DNA from: Derxia gummosa DSM 723
GTDB taxonomy: Bacteria; Pseudomonadota; Gammaproteobacteria; Burkholderiales; Burkholderiaceae_E
Assembly (NCBI RefSeq): GCF_000482785.1
Contig: NZ_KI519500.1
Location: 121,282-185,281 of the forward strand
Reading direction: 5' to 3'
Length of the DNA: 64,000 nt
Shown: piece by piece, positions 29,988 to 39,293 of the stretch
Position numbering within the stretch: position 1 is the stretch's first letter
Layout of the letters: each line of letters starts with the position of its first letter
The notes under the pieces: generated by a model
The model's database searches: none
Told to the model about the DNA's origin: nothing
What the model saw: only the letters and a program-made list of their open reading frames with translations
Program-made: the position numbers and the translations under genes

Positions 29988-31844
29988 TCACAGCGCATCC
30001 AGCCGGAAGCGATGGCTCAGCATGCCCCGGAAGCGCTTGACCACGCCGAGCGCATCCTTGAGCAGGTCGCGGTCGAGATTGGACAGCTTGTCGATCTCCA
30101 CGCCGCCCGCCTTCGCGCGACCGCGATCGAGCGCCGCGAGCCCGAGCTTGAGCTTGAGGCCCATGAAGAAATGCAGGCTGTCGATGAGGTCGGTGCCCAT
30201 GTCCTCGGCCAGCTTGCCGGCCGCCACCAGCGCCTCGATGCGATCGACCGTGCCCGTCACCTCCAGCCGCGCGTCGAGCGCGAGCGCGCGGATGCCGTGC
30301 ACCAGCGGGAAGGTGCCGGCCTTCTTGATGTCCATCTGGTCGGCGGCGGAGTCGAGCGAGAACAGCCGGTTCCACCAGCCGCTGCTGTCGGCGAAGGCGT
30401 TGATCGCGGCGGCGAAGCGCGCGAGCAGCGCGTCGTTGTCGTTCACGAGCTTGAACACCTCGCCGCGCACCTGCTCCAGCAGCTCGGCGTCGCCGCAGAC
30501 GGGATGCGCGTCGAGAAAGATCGCGAGCGCCATCAGCGTCTCGGCGGTCGGCATCAGCAGCCAGCGCCGCACGGTCTGGCCGAACTCGGCGGCGGGCATG
30601 CGCCATTCGGGGTTGTTGACCATGATCCGGCCGGGGCACTCCGGATAGCCGAAGTCCTTCAGCGCATCGCTGAGCTGCTGGCACAGCGCGGGCAGATCGT
30701 GCGGGCAGTCGTAGCCGTCGCGCAGGATCAGGCCGTTGTCCTGGTCGGTCTTGAGCAGCTGCTCGCCGCGCCCTTCGCTGCCCATCACGAACAGGCAGGC
30801 GTTCTCGACCAGATCGGCCGGCGCGATCAGCGTCCAGGCGCGCTCGAACAGCTTGGCGTTGAGTTCCTGCACGAGCTTGGCGATCAGGCTCACCTTGGTG
30901 CCGACGCGGAACAGCAGCGCGATGAGCCGCGTGATCTGCTCGGCCGGCGCCTTGAGCGCGGCGAGGTCGGGCGCCTCGTTGATCTGGCGCGTGATGAGCG
31001 TCGAATGGTTCGACAGATAGCTCATCAGGTCGAGCTGTTCGAGGATGCCGGTGATCTCGTCGCCGTCCTTCACCACGACGCGGCGCACGCGGTGGCGGAT
31101 CATCGTCGCAAGCACGTCGAACAGATAGTCGGCCGGGCGCGCGGTGACCAGCTTGAAGTTGGCGAGGTCGCGCACCGGCAGCTGGTCGAGCGGGCGGCCG
31201 TCGAGGATGGCGCGTTGCAGGCCAGTGTTGGTGAAGATGCCGATGCGATGCGGGTTCGTGCTTTCGTCGCGCACCAGCACGTTGGCCGTGCGGTGCTGGT
31301 CGAAGAAGCGCACCACGCTCACGATGTCGGCGCCGGCGTCGATGAAGCGCGCCGGCCGCAGCCGCAGCTCGCTCACGCGCGCGGTCGTGAGCGACTGCAT
31401 CTCGTGCTGGCTGTGGCGCTCGGTGAGCGCGCTCAGCTTCTTCGACAGGTCGGCGAACAGCAGCGCGCCGAAGGTAGCGTTGCTCGCGATCAGCTCGGTC
31501 ACGGCGGCGCGCGCGAGCTGGTAGGCCAGCACCTCCTCGGCCGCGACGAAGCGGCTGCCGGCCTTGCCGGCGATGAGGCCGCGCCCGTCGAAGCAGTCGT
31601 CGGCGCCGTAGGTGGCGACCAGTTCCTCGCCGTCGGTCTCGTTGACGAAGCCCTTGATGATGACGAACAGATGGGTCGGCTCGGCGCCCGGTTCGAGGAT
31701 CGCCTCGCCCTCGCGGAAGTAGGCGATGTCGATGCTGTCGCGCACCAGCCGGCGCTCGTCGGCGGTCAGGCAGTCGAAGGGCGAGATGCTGAAGTTGAAG
31801 GCGTTGGGCAAGGCGGGCTCGGCGGCGGGCGTGGGAGCTTTCAT
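29988..31844 (-). CDS. cNMP-binding / CBS / DUF294 nucleotidyltransferase-like signalling protein
   Basis: A 618-residue multidomain protein. In order: a cyclic-nucleotide-binding domain (about residues 20-135, with FREGEAILEPG and LFVIIKGFV), a pair of CBS domains (about 160-290), the DUF294 nucleotidyltransferase-like domain with GSEGRGEQLLKTDQDNGLI near residue 355, and the DUF294 C-terminal helical domain ending RFRGMLSHRFRLDAL. The set suggests an enzyme that senses nucleotides and may modify another protein, by analogy to GlnD-type uridylyltransferases. The substrate is unknown. It precedes the exonuclease gene and was probably transcribed with it. Confidence 0.9.
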   Translation of the reverse strand: MKAPTPAAEPALPNAFNFSISPFDCLTADERRLVRDSIDIAYFREGEAILEPGAEPTHLFVIIKGFVNETDGEELVATYGADDCFDGRGLIAGKAGSRFVAAEEVLAYQLARAAVTELIASNATFGALLFADLSKKLSALTERHSQHEMQSLTTARVSELRLRPARFIDAGADIVSVVRFFDQHRTANVLVRDESTNPHRIGIFTNTGLQRAILDGRPLDQLPVRDLANFKLVTARPADYLFDVLATMIRHRVRRVVVKDGDEITGILEQLDLMSYLSNHSTLITRQINEAPDLAALKAPAEQITRLIALLFRVGTKVSLIAKLVQELNAKLFERAWTLIAPADLVENACLFVMGSEGRGEQLLKTDQDNGLILRDGYDCPHDLPALCQQLSDALKDFGYPECPGRIMVNNPEWRMPAAEFGQTVRRWLLMPTAETLMALAIFLDAHPVCGDAELLEQVRGEVFKLVNDNDALLARFAAAINAFADSSGWWNRLFSLDSAADQMDIKKAGTFPLVHGIRALALDARLEVTGTVDRIEALVAAGKLAEDMGTDLIDSLHFFMGLKLKLGLAALDRGRAKAGGVEIDKLSNLDRDLLKDALGVVKRFRGMLSHRFRLDAL

Positions 31845-31973
31845 CGTGGGCGTTCTGGCTCACGTGGAGCTTGCCGGGGCGCAAGCTACGCCAACGTATG
31901 GGCCGGCCCCGCTGCCGTGGCGCAACGGGTCGGAGTGATACGGATGGAGGGATTGCGCGGTGCGTGAGCCGCG

Positions 31974-32213
31974 TCAGGGCAGTTCGTCGCCGGGCTCGGG
32001 CGCCGCGTCGGGGCTGGTGGCAAGCCAGTCGTCGAAGGCGGCCAGCTCGCCGCGCGCCTGGCGCTCGCGGAAGTAGGCCTCGGTCTTGAGCGCCGACACC
32101 TTCTCGGCGATGGCGGTGACGAAGAACTGGTTCATCGACACCTGTTCTTCCTCGGCGACCTTGCGCGCATAGGCGAACAGCGATTCGGGGACGCGGAGGG
32201 CGTAGTTGGCCAT
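31974..32213 (-). CDS. antitoxin partner of the PIN toxin (RHH/HicB-like)
   Basis: A 79-residue protein starting MANYALRVPESLFAYARKVAEEE, a pattern typical of ribbon-helix-helix antitoxins (short beta-strand then two helices, including the VSMNQFFVTAIAEKV turn). Its acidic C-terminal tail (FDDWLATSPDAAPEPGDELP) would wrap the toxin. The ATG has a CAGGAG site. It begins 4 bp after the toxin stop, so toxin comes first, the reverse of the usual order. Confidence 0.8.
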   Translation of the reverse strand: MANYALRVPESLFAYARKVAEEEQVSMNQFFVTAIAEKVSALKTEAYFRERQARGELAAFDDWLATSPDAAPEPGDELP

Positions 32214-32217
32214 GGCT

Positions 32218-32649
32218 TCACTCCTGTTGCAGTTGACGCAGGAAGGCACCGGGCGTCAGCACCGGCAGACGGAAATCGGCCGCCGCGCCGAAATCGCCGA
32301 CATTGAGCGTGACGAGCGCATCGGCCCGCCCGTTGAGCGCCGTCTCCAGCACCATCTCGTCGGCCGGATCGCGCAGTTGCGGTCGCCACAGATAGTGCAG
32401 ATGTATTGGCTCGACGAGCAGGCAGAACGCATCCAGGAAGGCTGTCGTCAGCGACGCATCGCGTTCGCTCGCTGCCAGCTGCTCCGGACGAAGGAGGACA
32501 GCTTCGTATTCGAGCATCAGCGGAACCGAGGCCAACGCCACGAAGCGCCGGTCGCGCAAGGCCTTCAGCACCACGAACGACGCACCCGCGCGACTGCGGC
32601 TGGCCGCGACCAGCACATTGGTATCGAGCACGACGCGCGCTAACTTCAT
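32218..32649 (-). CDS. PIN domain toxin
   Basis: A 143-residue PIN ribonuclease of the type annotated as putative toxin component, PIN family. The acidic active site is visible: Asp9 in VVLDTNVLV, a Glu in MLEYEAVL, Asp in RDPADEMVLETAL and Asp in LNVGDF. Such toxins cleave tRNA or other RNA when the antitoxin is lost. The start codon lies inside a palindrome that probably binds the antitoxin complex. Confidence 0.88.
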   Translation of the reverse strand: MKLARVVLDTNVLVAASRSRAGASFVVLKALRDRRFVALASVPLMLEYEAVLLRPEQLAASERDASLTTAFLDAFCLLVEPIHLHYLWRPQLRDPADEMVLETALNGRADALVTLNVGDFGAAADFRLPVLTPGAFLRQLQQE

Positions 32650-32666
32650 ATTGCCGATGATATGAA
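32645..32666 (-). promoter_or_regulatory. candidate autoregulatory operator of the PIN toxin-antitoxin pair
   Basis: Perfect 7-bp arms TTCATAT (32645-32651) and ATATGAA (32660-32666) flank an 8-bp spacer. The left arm contains the toxin start codon. AT-rich dyads at this position are typical binding sites of ribbon-helix-helix antitoxins. Confidence 0.55.
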
Positions 32667-32709
32667 CAGCAACGGCAAAGTCAACCGCAGACGCCAGCGC
32701 CTCTCCCGT

Positions 32710-33828
32710 TCAGGCCTGCGCGCCCGCGATGACCCCGCCCCCCAAACAAACCTCCCCCTCGTAAACCACCGCCGACTGCCCCGGCGTCACCGCCCATTGC
32801 GCCTCGGGGAATTCCAGCGCGAATTCCCCGCCCTGCCCCGCCGGCGAAAACACGCAGCCCGAATCCGCCTGCCGATACCGCGTCTTCGCCGCCAGCCTTT
32901 CCCACGTCTCGGGCGCCGGCGCCTCGCCCGCGACCCAGCTCGGCTGATCCGCCACCAGCCTGTGCGACAGCAGCAGCGGATGGTCATGCCCTTGCACCAC
33001 CACCAGCTCGTTGCGCGCGAGGTCCTTGGCCGCGACGAACCACGGCTCGCTCGTGCCCTCCTCGGTCTGGTAGCCCTTGAGCCCGCCGATGTTCAGCCCC
33101 TTGCGCTGGCCGAGCGTGTAGAAGCTCAGCCCCACGTGATCGCCCAGCTTGCGGCCCTCGGGCGTCACCATCGCGCCCGGCGCATAGCTCAGATAGCGGT
33201 TGAGGAAGTCGCGGAACGGCCGCTCGCCGATGAAGCAGATGCCGGTCGAATCCTTCTTCTTCGCATTCGGCAGGCCGATGCGCGCGGCGATCTCGCGCAC
33301 CTCGGTCTTGCGAATCTCGCCGAGCGGAAACAGCGTCCTGCTCAGCTGCGCTTGGTTCAGCCGGTGCAGGAAATAGCTCTGGTCCTTGGTGTGATCGACC
33401 GCCTTGAGCAGCTGATGCCTCCCGCTCGCCGCGTCGAAGCGCACGCGCGCGTAATGGCCGGTCGCGATCTGCTCGGCGCCCATGCGCATCGCGTGATCCA
33501 GAAATGCCTTGAACTTGATCTCGGCATTGCAGAGCACGTCGGGGTTGGGCGTGCGGCCCGCCTGGTACTCGCGCAGGAATTCGGCGAAGACGCGGTCCTT
33601 GTACTCGGCCGCGAAATTCACGGCCTCGATGTCGATGCCGATCACGTCGGCCACGCTCACCGCGTCGAGCAGGTCCTGGCGCGTCGAGCAGTACTCGCTG
33701 TCATCGTCGTCTTCCCAGTTCTTCATGAACAGGCCGATCACCTCGTAGCCCTGTTCCTTCAGCAGCCAGGCGGTCACCGACGAATCCACGCCGCCCGACA
33801 TGCCCACCACCACGCGACCGCGGCTCAT
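32710..33828 (-). CDS. mnmA: tRNA-specific 2-thiouridylase MnmA
   Basis: MnmA makes 2-thiouridine at wobble position 34 of tRNAs for Lys, Glu and Gln. The 372-residue protein has the PP-loop GMSGGVDSS near the N-terminus, the catalytic Cys100 in [13 protein letters not shown] and Cys198 in [10 protein letters not shown], matching the two essential Cys of the family. ATG at 33828 overlaps the nudJ stop as ATGA; a GTG nine bases earlier is less likely. Confidence 0.97.
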   Translation of the reverse strand: MSRGRVVVGMSGGVDSSVTAWLLKEQGYEVIGLFMKNWEDDDDSEYCSTRQDLLDAVSVADVIGIDIEAVNFAAEYKDRVFAEFLREYQAGRTPNPDVLCNAEIKFKAFLDHAMRMGAEQIATGHYARVRFDAASGRHQLLKAVDHTKDQSYFLHRLNQAQLSRTLFPLGEIRKTEVREIAARIGLPNAKKKDSTGICFIGERPFRDFLNRYLSYAPGAMVTPEGRKLGDHVGLSFYTLGQRKGLNIGGLKGYQTEEGTSEPWFVAAKDLARNELVVVQGHDHPLLLSHRLVADQPSWVAGEAPAPETWERLAAKTRYRQADSGCVFSPAGQGGEFALEFPEAQWAVTPGQSAVVYEGEVCLGGGVIAGAQA

Positions 33829-34301
33829 GACCGCCACACCGATTCATGGGTGTAGATCGCGTCGAGCGGCAGCGATGCGCGCTTCAGGCTGTCTTCAAGG
33901 CAGCGCACGATCAGCGGCGAGCGCAGCCGGCCTTCGGCTTCGGCGGCCTTCACCTCGTCGAGCGTGAGCCAGACGGTGCGCAGGATGCCGTCATCGAGCC
34001 GGCGGTCGGCATGGAAGGCGCCGAGTTCGCCGGTGAAGGCGAAGCGCAGCCAGGTCACTTCCTCGCCGCCGCGCGCGCCGATGCTCATGTAGGTGCCGAG
34101 CAGGCCGGTCGGCACGAAGTCGTGCGCCGTCTCTTCCAGCGCCTCGCGCACCACGGCCTCGGTCAGGCTCTCGCCGCGCTCAAGATGGCCGGCGGGGTTG
34201 TTGAGGCGGATGCCGTCGGAGGTTTCCTCCTCGACGAGCAGGAAGCGGTCGTCGCGCCGGATCACGGCGGCGACGGTGACATTGGGTTTCCAGACGGACA
34301 T
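33825..34301 (-). CDS. nudJ: NUDIX hydrolase, NudJ-like
   Basis: A 158-residue NUDIX enzyme beginning [14 protein letters not shown]. The Nudix box is complete: [20 protein letters not shown]. Coupling to mnmA by a 4-bp overlap reproduces the nudJ-mnmA order of E. coli, where NudJ hydrolyses thiamine and nucleoside diphosphates. The ATG at 34301 is preferred because the domain starts there; in-frame sequence further 5' has no similarity. Confidence 0.9.
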   Translation of the reverse strand: MSVWKPNVTVAAVIRRDDRFLLVEEETSDGIRLNNPAGHLERGESLTEAVVREALEETAHDFVPTGLLGTYMSIGARGGEEVTWLRFAFTGELGAFHADRRLDDGILRTVWLTLDEVKAAEAEGRLRSPLIVRCLEDSLKRASLPLDAIYTHESVWRS

Positions 34302-34680
34302 GGCTGCTTGGGAAATCGGTAAGACGGAGGCGGGTTTGCGTATGTGACGCAAGCCGGTGCAAGCGTCGGATTCTAGCGACGCCCCTGCTAGGGACTTTCT
34401 CGGACGGTCACGATGAACAATTTGTCGCTACCATCCCCCGAACCACGGCTCGACTGGCCGGCAGTTCGCGTCACCCGATCCCGGTGGCGCAATCCGGGCG
34501 ACGCAATCTGTATCGCGCTCCGGGCCACGAACTGCCCGCGCCGCCGAGCCTCTCTCATTGGTCAGCCCCGACCCGACCGGCCTAGCCGGACGCGAACGCC
34601 AGAAGGCCTCGCGTGCTCCAGGTGGCTCTCGACCCTCGCTCCCCGCTCGTCCCATCCTCCCCAACGCATCGAGGAGATCC
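34302..34680. other. 379-bp divergent intergenic region between nudJ and pntAA
   Basis: It must hold the promoters of both operons. A short lower-GC stretch near 34390-34440 is the likeliest promoter zone, but I see no clear hexamers, operator dyad, terminator or small gene with a ribosome binding site. Confidence 0.35.
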
Positions 34681-35799
34681 ATGCGCATCGGCATCCCTTT
34701 GGAAAGCCGTGTCGGCGAGACGCGCATTGCCGCGACCGCCGAGACCGTCAAGAAATACATCGCCGCCGGGCATGAAGTGATCGTGCAGGCGGGTGCCGGC
34801 GATCGCGCCGCCCAGCCCGACGCCGCCTTCACCGCCGTCGGCGCCCGCATCGGCACTGCCGCCGACGCCTTCGGCGCCGATCTCGTGCTCAAGGTGCGAT
34901 CGCCCTCGCCCGAGGAGATCGCGCTGATGAAACCGGGCACCGCGCTCGTCGGCATGCTCGAACCCTTCAACGCCGACGGCATCGCGGCGCTGGCCGCGGC
35001 CGGCATCACAGCCTTCGCGCTCGAAGCCGCGCCGCGCACGACGCGCGCGCAAAGCCTCGACGTGCTGTCGTCGCAGGCCAACATCGCCGGCTACAAGGCC
35101 GTGCTGCTCGCGGCCGGCGTGTACGGCCGGATGATGCCGATGTTCATGACCGCCGCCGGCACGGTGAAGGCCGCGCGCGTGCTGGTGCTCGGCGCCGGCG
35201 TCGCGGGCCTGCAAGCGATTGCAACCGCCAAGCGCCTCGGCGCCGTGGTGGAGGCGAGCGACGTGCGCCCGGCCGTGAAGGAGCAGATCGAATCGCTCGG
35301 CGCCAAGTTCGTCGACGTGCCCTACGAGACCGACGAGGAGCGCGAGATCGCCCAGGGCGTCGGCGGCTATGCCCGGCCGATGCCCGCGAGCTGGATGACG
35401 CGCCAGGCCGCCGCCGTGGCCGAGCGCCTGAAGGCGAGCGACATCGCGATCACGACCGCGCTCATCCCCGGCCGCAAGGCGCCGACGCTCATCACCGAGT
35501 CGATGGTGCAGGCGATGCGGCCCGGCTCGGTGGTGCTCGACATGGCCGTCGAACAGGGCGGCAACTGCGAGATCAGCGAGCTGAACCAGGTGGTGGTGAA
35601 GCACGGCGTGAGCATCGTCGGCATTCCCAACCTTGCCGCGACCGTGCCGGCCGATGCGTCGTCGCTGTACGCGCGCAACGTGGCCGACTTCCTCAAGCTC
35701 GTCATCACCAAGGAAGGCACGCTGCACATCAACCGCGAGGACGACATCGTCGCGGCCTGCCTCGTGGCGGCCGACGGACAGGTGCAGCGCAAGGGCTGA
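34681..35799 (+). CDS. pntAA: NAD(P) transhydrogenase subunit alpha, soluble part
   Basis: A 372-residue NAD(H)-binding domain I of the proton-translocating transhydrogenase, which drives hydride transfer from NADH to NADP+. It starts RIGIPLESRVGETRIAAT and contains the dinucleotide fold motif GAGVAGLQA around residue 175 and RPAVKEQIESLGAKFV. GAGGAG lies 6 nt before the ATG. Alpha is split into two genes here (pntAA and pntAB), unlike the single pntA of E. coli. Confidence 0.96.
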   Translation: MRIGIPLESRVGETRIAATAETVKKYIAAGHEVIVQAGAGDRAAQPDAAFTAVGARIGTAADAFGADLVLKVRSPSPEEIALMKPGTALVGMLEPFNADGIAALAAAGITAFALEAAPRTTRAQSLDVLSSQANIAGYKAVLLAAGVYGRMMPMFMTAAGTVKAARVLVLGAGVAGLQAIATAKRLGAVVEASDVRPAVKEQIESLGAKFVDVPYETDEEREIAQGVGGYARPMPASWMTRQAAAVAERLKASDIAITTALIPGRKAPTLITESMVQAMRPGSVVLDMAVEQGGNCEISELNQVVVKHGVSIVGIPNLAATVPADASSLYARNVADFLKLVITKEGTLHINREDDIVAACLVAADGQVQRKG

Positions 35800-35858
35800 T
35801 CGCGCGCCGGTGCTGCAAGCCTTTGCAGCGGCCGCGCCAACTACACAAGGAGACGGCC

Positions 35859-36173
35859 ATGGAAGCCATCGACCACACCATCATCAACCTCATCATCCTC
35901 GTGCTCGCGGTGTACGTGGGCTACCACGTCGTCTGGGATGTGACCCCGGCGCTGCACACGCCGCTCATGGCGGTCACCAACGCGATCTCGGCCATCATCA
36001 TCGTGGGCGCGATGCTCGCGGCGGCGCTCACCGAGACGGGCCTCGGCAAGGCCATGGGCACGATCGCGGTCGCGCTCGCGGCCGTGAACGTGTTCGGCGG
36101 CTTCCTGGTCACGCGCCGGATGCTGGAGATGTTCAAGAAGAAGGCGCCGAAGGCCGGCGCCGAGAAGCACTGA
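35859..36173 (+). CDS. pntAB: NAD(P) transhydrogenase subunit alpha, membrane part
   Basis: A 104-residue membrane subunit with three helices (NLIILVLAVYVGYHVVW, PLMAVTNAISAIIIVGAML, TIAVALAAVNVFGGFLVTRRML). The TPALHTPLMAVTNAISAI segment is the domain II hallmark. AAGGAG precedes the ATG. It lies between pntAA and pntB with gaps of 59 and 13 bp. Confidence 0.96.
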   Translation: MEAIDHTIINLIILVLAVYVGYHVVWDVTPALHTPLMAVTNAISAIIIVGAMLAAALTETGLGKAMGTIAVALAAVNVFGGFLVTRRMLEMFKKKAPKAGAEKH

Positions 36174-36186
36174 CGGAGGCGGCAAC

Positions 36187-37623
36187 ATGACACTGAGCCT
36201 CAATACCGTCGTCCTGCTCTACCTCGTCGCGTCGATCTGCTTCATCCAGGCGCTCAAGGGGCTGTCGCATCCGGCCAGCTCGCGTCAGGGCAATGTGTTC
36301 GGCATGGCGGGCATGACGATCGCCGTGCTGACCACGATCGCGCTGATCTTCAAGCTCGCGCCCGAGACGGCCGCCGGCGGCCTCGGCTATGTGCTCGCGG
36401 GCCTCGTGCTCGGCGGCGGCGCGGGCGCCGTGATGGCCAAGCGCGTCGAGATGACGAAGATGCCCGAGCTGGTGGCCTTCATGCACTCGATGATCGGCCT
36501 CGCGGCCGTGTGCATCGCGGTCGCCTGCGTGGCCGAGCCGTGGGCGTTCAACATCGTCGCGAAGGGCGAGCCGATTCCCTACGGCAACCGGATCGAGCTG
36601 TTCATCGGCACCTTCGTGGGCGCGATCACCTTCAGTGGTTCGGTCATCGCCTTCGGAAAGCTGTCCGGCAAATACAAGTTCAGGCTGTTCCAGGGTGCGC
36701 CCGTCGTGTTCAAGGGTCAGCACATGCTGAACCTCGCGCTGGCGCTGGGCATGCTCGGCTGCGGCATCGGCTTCTTCATCACGCAGAGCTGGACGCCCTT
36801 CGTGCTGATGACGCTGATCGCCTTCGCGCTCGGCGTGCTGATCATCATCCCGATCGGCGGCGCCGACATGCCGGTGGTGGTGAGCATGCTCAACAGCTAT
36901 TCGGGCTGGGCGGCGGCGGGCATCGGCTTCAGCCTCAACAACAGCATGCTGATCATCGCGGGCTCGCTCGTGGGCAGCTCGGGCGCGATCCTCAGCTACA
37001 TCATGTGCAAGGCGATGAACCGGTCGTTCTTCAACGTGCTGCTGGGCGGCTTCGGCAATGCGCCGTCGGCGGCGGCGGGCGGCGGCAGCGCCGAGCAGCG
37101 CCCGGTGCGCAGCGGTTCGCCCGACGACGCGGCCTTCCTGCTGAGCCAGGCCGAGACCGTGATCATCGTGCCGGGCTACGGTCTGGCCGTGGCGCGCGCC
37201 CAGCATCCGCTCAAGGAGCTGACCGACAAGCTCATCGAGCGCGGCGTGACGGTGAAGTACGCGATCCATCCGGTCGCGGGCCGCATGCCGGGCCACATGA
37301 ACGTGCTGCTGGCCGAGGCCGAGGTGCCCTACGACCAGGTGTTCGAAATGGAGGACGTGAACAGCGAGTTCGGCGATACCGACGTGGTGCTGGTGCTCGG
37401 CGCGAACGACGTCGTGAACCCGGCCGCGAAGGATCCGAAGTCGCCGATCGCGGGCATGCCCATTCTCGAGGCCTACAAGGCGCGCCAGATCATCGTGAAC
37501 AAGCGGTCGATGGCGAGCGGCTACGCCGGCCTCGACAACGAGCTGTTCTACATGGACCGCACGATGATGGTCTTCGGCGATGCGAAGAAGGTGGTGGAGG
37601 ACATGGTGAAGGCGGTTGAGTAA
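36187..37623 (+). CDS. pntB: NAD(P) transhydrogenase subunit beta
   Basis: A 478-residue subunit: about nine membrane helices that form the proton channel (LKGLSHPASSRQGN, PELVAFMHSMIGLAA, IPIGGADMPVVVSMLNSYSG), then the NADP(H)-binding domain III (VIIVPGYGLAVARAQHP, HPVAGRMPGHMNVLLAEA, NDVVNPAAK). It completes the pntAA-pntAB-pntB operon supplying NADPH, for example for biosynthesis or PHA formation. Confidence 0.97.
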   Translation: MTLSLNTVVLLYLVASICFIQALKGLSHPASSRQGNVFGMAGMTIAVLTTIALIFKLAPETAAGGLGYVLAGLVLGGGAGAVMAKRVEMTKMPELVAFMHSMIGLAAVCIAVACVAEPWAFNIVAKGEPIPYGNRIELFIGTFVGAITFSGSVIAFGKLSGKYKFRLFQGAPVVFKGQHMLNLALALGMLGCGIGFFITQSWTPFVLMTLIAFALGVLIIIPIGGADMPVVVSMLNSYSGWAAAGIGFSLNNSMLIIAGSLVGSSGAILSYIMCKAMNRSFFNVLLGGFGNAPSAAAGGGSAEQRPVRSGSPDDAAFLLSQAETVIIVPGYGLAVARAQHPLKELTDKLIERGVTVKYAIHPVAGRMPGHMNVLLAEAEVPYDQVFEMEDVNSEFGDTDVVLVLGANDVVNPAAKDPKSPIAGMPILEAYKARQIIVNKRSMASGYAGLDNELFYMDRTMMVFGDAKKVVEDMVKAVE

Positions 37624-37727
37624 GGCTGTGGGCGGCGCGTGACATCCGCGCCGCCAGCCCGCCGACGGACCTGACGCGGAAGGCATCGCGTCGCGGTCCG
37701 GCCGATGCGGCACTTCCCCTTCAGGCG

Positions 37728-37758
37728 ATGGCCGGGCACAGTCCCGGCCATTTTCATT
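37728..37758 (+). terminator. intrinsic terminator of the pnt operon
   Basis: Perfect 9-bp stem ATGGCCGGG (37728-37736) / CCCGGCCAT (37743-37751) with a 6-nt loop and a following T-rich tract. It ends 20 bp before mtnN. Confidence 0.85.
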
Positions 37759-37777
37759 TGCACGCAAGGAGCACCGG

Positions 37778-38539
37778 ATGAGCCGCATCGCCATCGTCGC
37801 GGCCATGCGCGAGGAGCTGCACGGCTTCCTCGACGACATGGGCCGCAGCGCCGTGAAGGAGACCCGCGCGGGACGCGAGTTCTTTGTCGGCGAGATCGCC
37901 GGGCATGAGGTGGTGGCCGTGCTGTCGGGCATCGGCAAGGTGGCAGCGGCGATCACCGCGACCATGCTGCTCGATCGCTACGGCGTGGGCGCGGTGGTGT
38001 TCACCGGCGTGGCCGGCGGCGTGGGCGACGGCGTGCGCGTGGGCGACATCGTGATCGCCGACGCGCTCGTCCAGCACGACATGGATGCGCGTCCGCTGTT
38101 CCCGCGCTTCGAGGTCCCGCTGACGGGCAAGGCGCTGTTTGCCGCCGATGCGCGGCTCGCGACGCTCGCGCGCGACAGCGCCCGTCAGGTGATCGCGAAC
38201 GATCTCGCCACCGAGGTGGGCGCCGACGCGCTGGCCGAATTCGGGCTCGACGCGCCGCGCGTGCATGACGGCCTGATCGCCTCGGGCGACCAGTTCATCG
38301 CCGACGCGGGCAAGGCCGCACAACTGCGCGCCGACCTGCCCGGCCTGCTCGCGGTCGAAATGGAAGGTGCATCCGTGGCACAGGTTTGCGCCGACCACGG
38401 CATGCCGCTCGCGGTGATGCGCACCATCTCCGACCGCGCCGATGTGCATGCGGCCTTCGATTTCGGCCGCTTCGTCGAGCAGGTGGCGAGCCGCTATTCG
38501 CACGCTTTCGTGCGCCGGTTGCTCGACGCGCTCGACTGA
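37778..38539 (+). CDS. mtnN: 5'-methylthioadenosine/S-adenosylhomocysteine nucleosidase family protein
   Basis: A 253-residue nucleosidase that splits adenine from methylthioadenosine and S-adenosylhomocysteine. It has the early AMREE active-site region (Glu12/Glu13), the GIGKVAAAITATML stretch, VFTGVAGGVG, VEMEGAS (residues 193-199) and SDRADVHA, whose Asp acts as general acid. An AAGGAG site precedes the ATG. It lies just after the pnt terminator and is probably expressed on its own. Confidence 0.93.
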   Translation: MSRIAIVAAMREELHGFLDDMGRSAVKETRAGREFFVGEIAGHEVVAVLSGIGKVAAAITATMLLDRYGVGAVVFTGVAGGVGDGVRVGDIVIADALVQHDMDARPLFPRFEVPLTGKALFAADARLATLARDSARQVIANDLATEVGADALAEFGLDAPRVHDGLIASGDQFIADAGKAAQLRADLPGLLAVEMEGASVAQVCADHGMPLAVMRTISDRADVHAAFDFGRFVEQVASRYSHAFVRRLLDALD

Positions 38540-38561
38540 GAGCGCAAAGGCACGAAATGCA

Positions 38562-38593
38562 AAGGCGCGCCGTCGAGATGACCGGCGCGCCTT
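38562..38593. terminator. hairpin between convergent mtnN and uspA
   Basis: AAGGCGCGCCG pairs perfectly with CGGCGCGCCTT around a 10-nt loop. There is no T-run, so this may be a weak or factor-assisted terminator serving both convergent genes. Confidence 0.45.
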
Positions 38594-38639
38594 GCATGAC
38601 GGCAGGACTCCTGCCCGGATCGTCCGGGCGCTTCAGTCG

Positions 38640-39074
38640 TCAGCGCGTGATGACCACCGGCGTATGCGTCAGGTGCATCACCTTCTGCGAGGTGCTGCCG
38701 AGCAGCAGGCTGCCGATCGCACCGTGACCGCGACTGCCCATGAAGATGAGCTTGGCGCCGGTTTCCTGGGCGACACGTGCGATGAGATCGGCCGGATCGC
38801 CGATCTCGCGCCGCTCGACGTACCTGAGGTCGGCGGCGTCGAGCCTGGCGCGCGCATCCTTGAGCGCCTGTTCCTGGGCTTCGGTGTAGTAGTCCTGGAG
38901 CACGTCGTCGCTGAGGACGACACCCATGCCGGTCATGACGGGCATCGGAACCGTGACATTCAGCAGCACGATATCGGGCGCAGACTTGAGGTCGCGCGAC
39001 ATCGCGATGAGCGTTTCAAGAGAACGCGTCGAGGTTTCGGAACCGTCGATGGCTGCAAGCACACGGTCGATCAT
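38640..39074 (-). CDS. universal stress protein (UspA family)
   Basis: A 144-residue single-domain Usp. MIDRVLAAIDGSETS at the N-terminus and the ATP-binding signature GSRGHGAIGSLLLGSTSQKV near the C-terminus place it in the ATP-binding subclass. The ATG has a GGGAGA site. It stands alone. Confidence 0.93.
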   Translation of the reverse strand: MIDRVLAAIDGSETSTRSLETLIAMSRDLKSAPDIVLLNVTVPMPVMTGMGVVLSDDVLQDYYTEAQEQALKDARARLDAADLRYVERREIGDPADLIARVAQETGAKLIFMGSRGHGAIGSLLLGSTSQKVMHLTHTPVVITR

Positions 39075-39293
39075 GTTGAATTCTCCCTTGATCGAAATCC
39101 GGTCGCTGGCGCATATGCCGCTTCAGTACCAACCGGACTCCGGTTTCATTCTGCGCGCCGCCCCGGTCGGCTGCTTGACGAGCGTCAATGGCGCCGGAGG
39201 CCTTCGACAAGGCCGGATCCGACGCGCGGTCATGGCATTCGACGGGCACTACTCGCCCGGTCATTCAGGTTGATGACGTTCAGGAAGGTCGTC

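Noticed and set aside
29915..29998. Longer start (ATG at 29998) for the DnaQ-like exonuclease
   Set aside because: It would overlap the preceding gene and lacks a ribosome binding site, whereas the ATG at 29914 has a well-placed GGAG.
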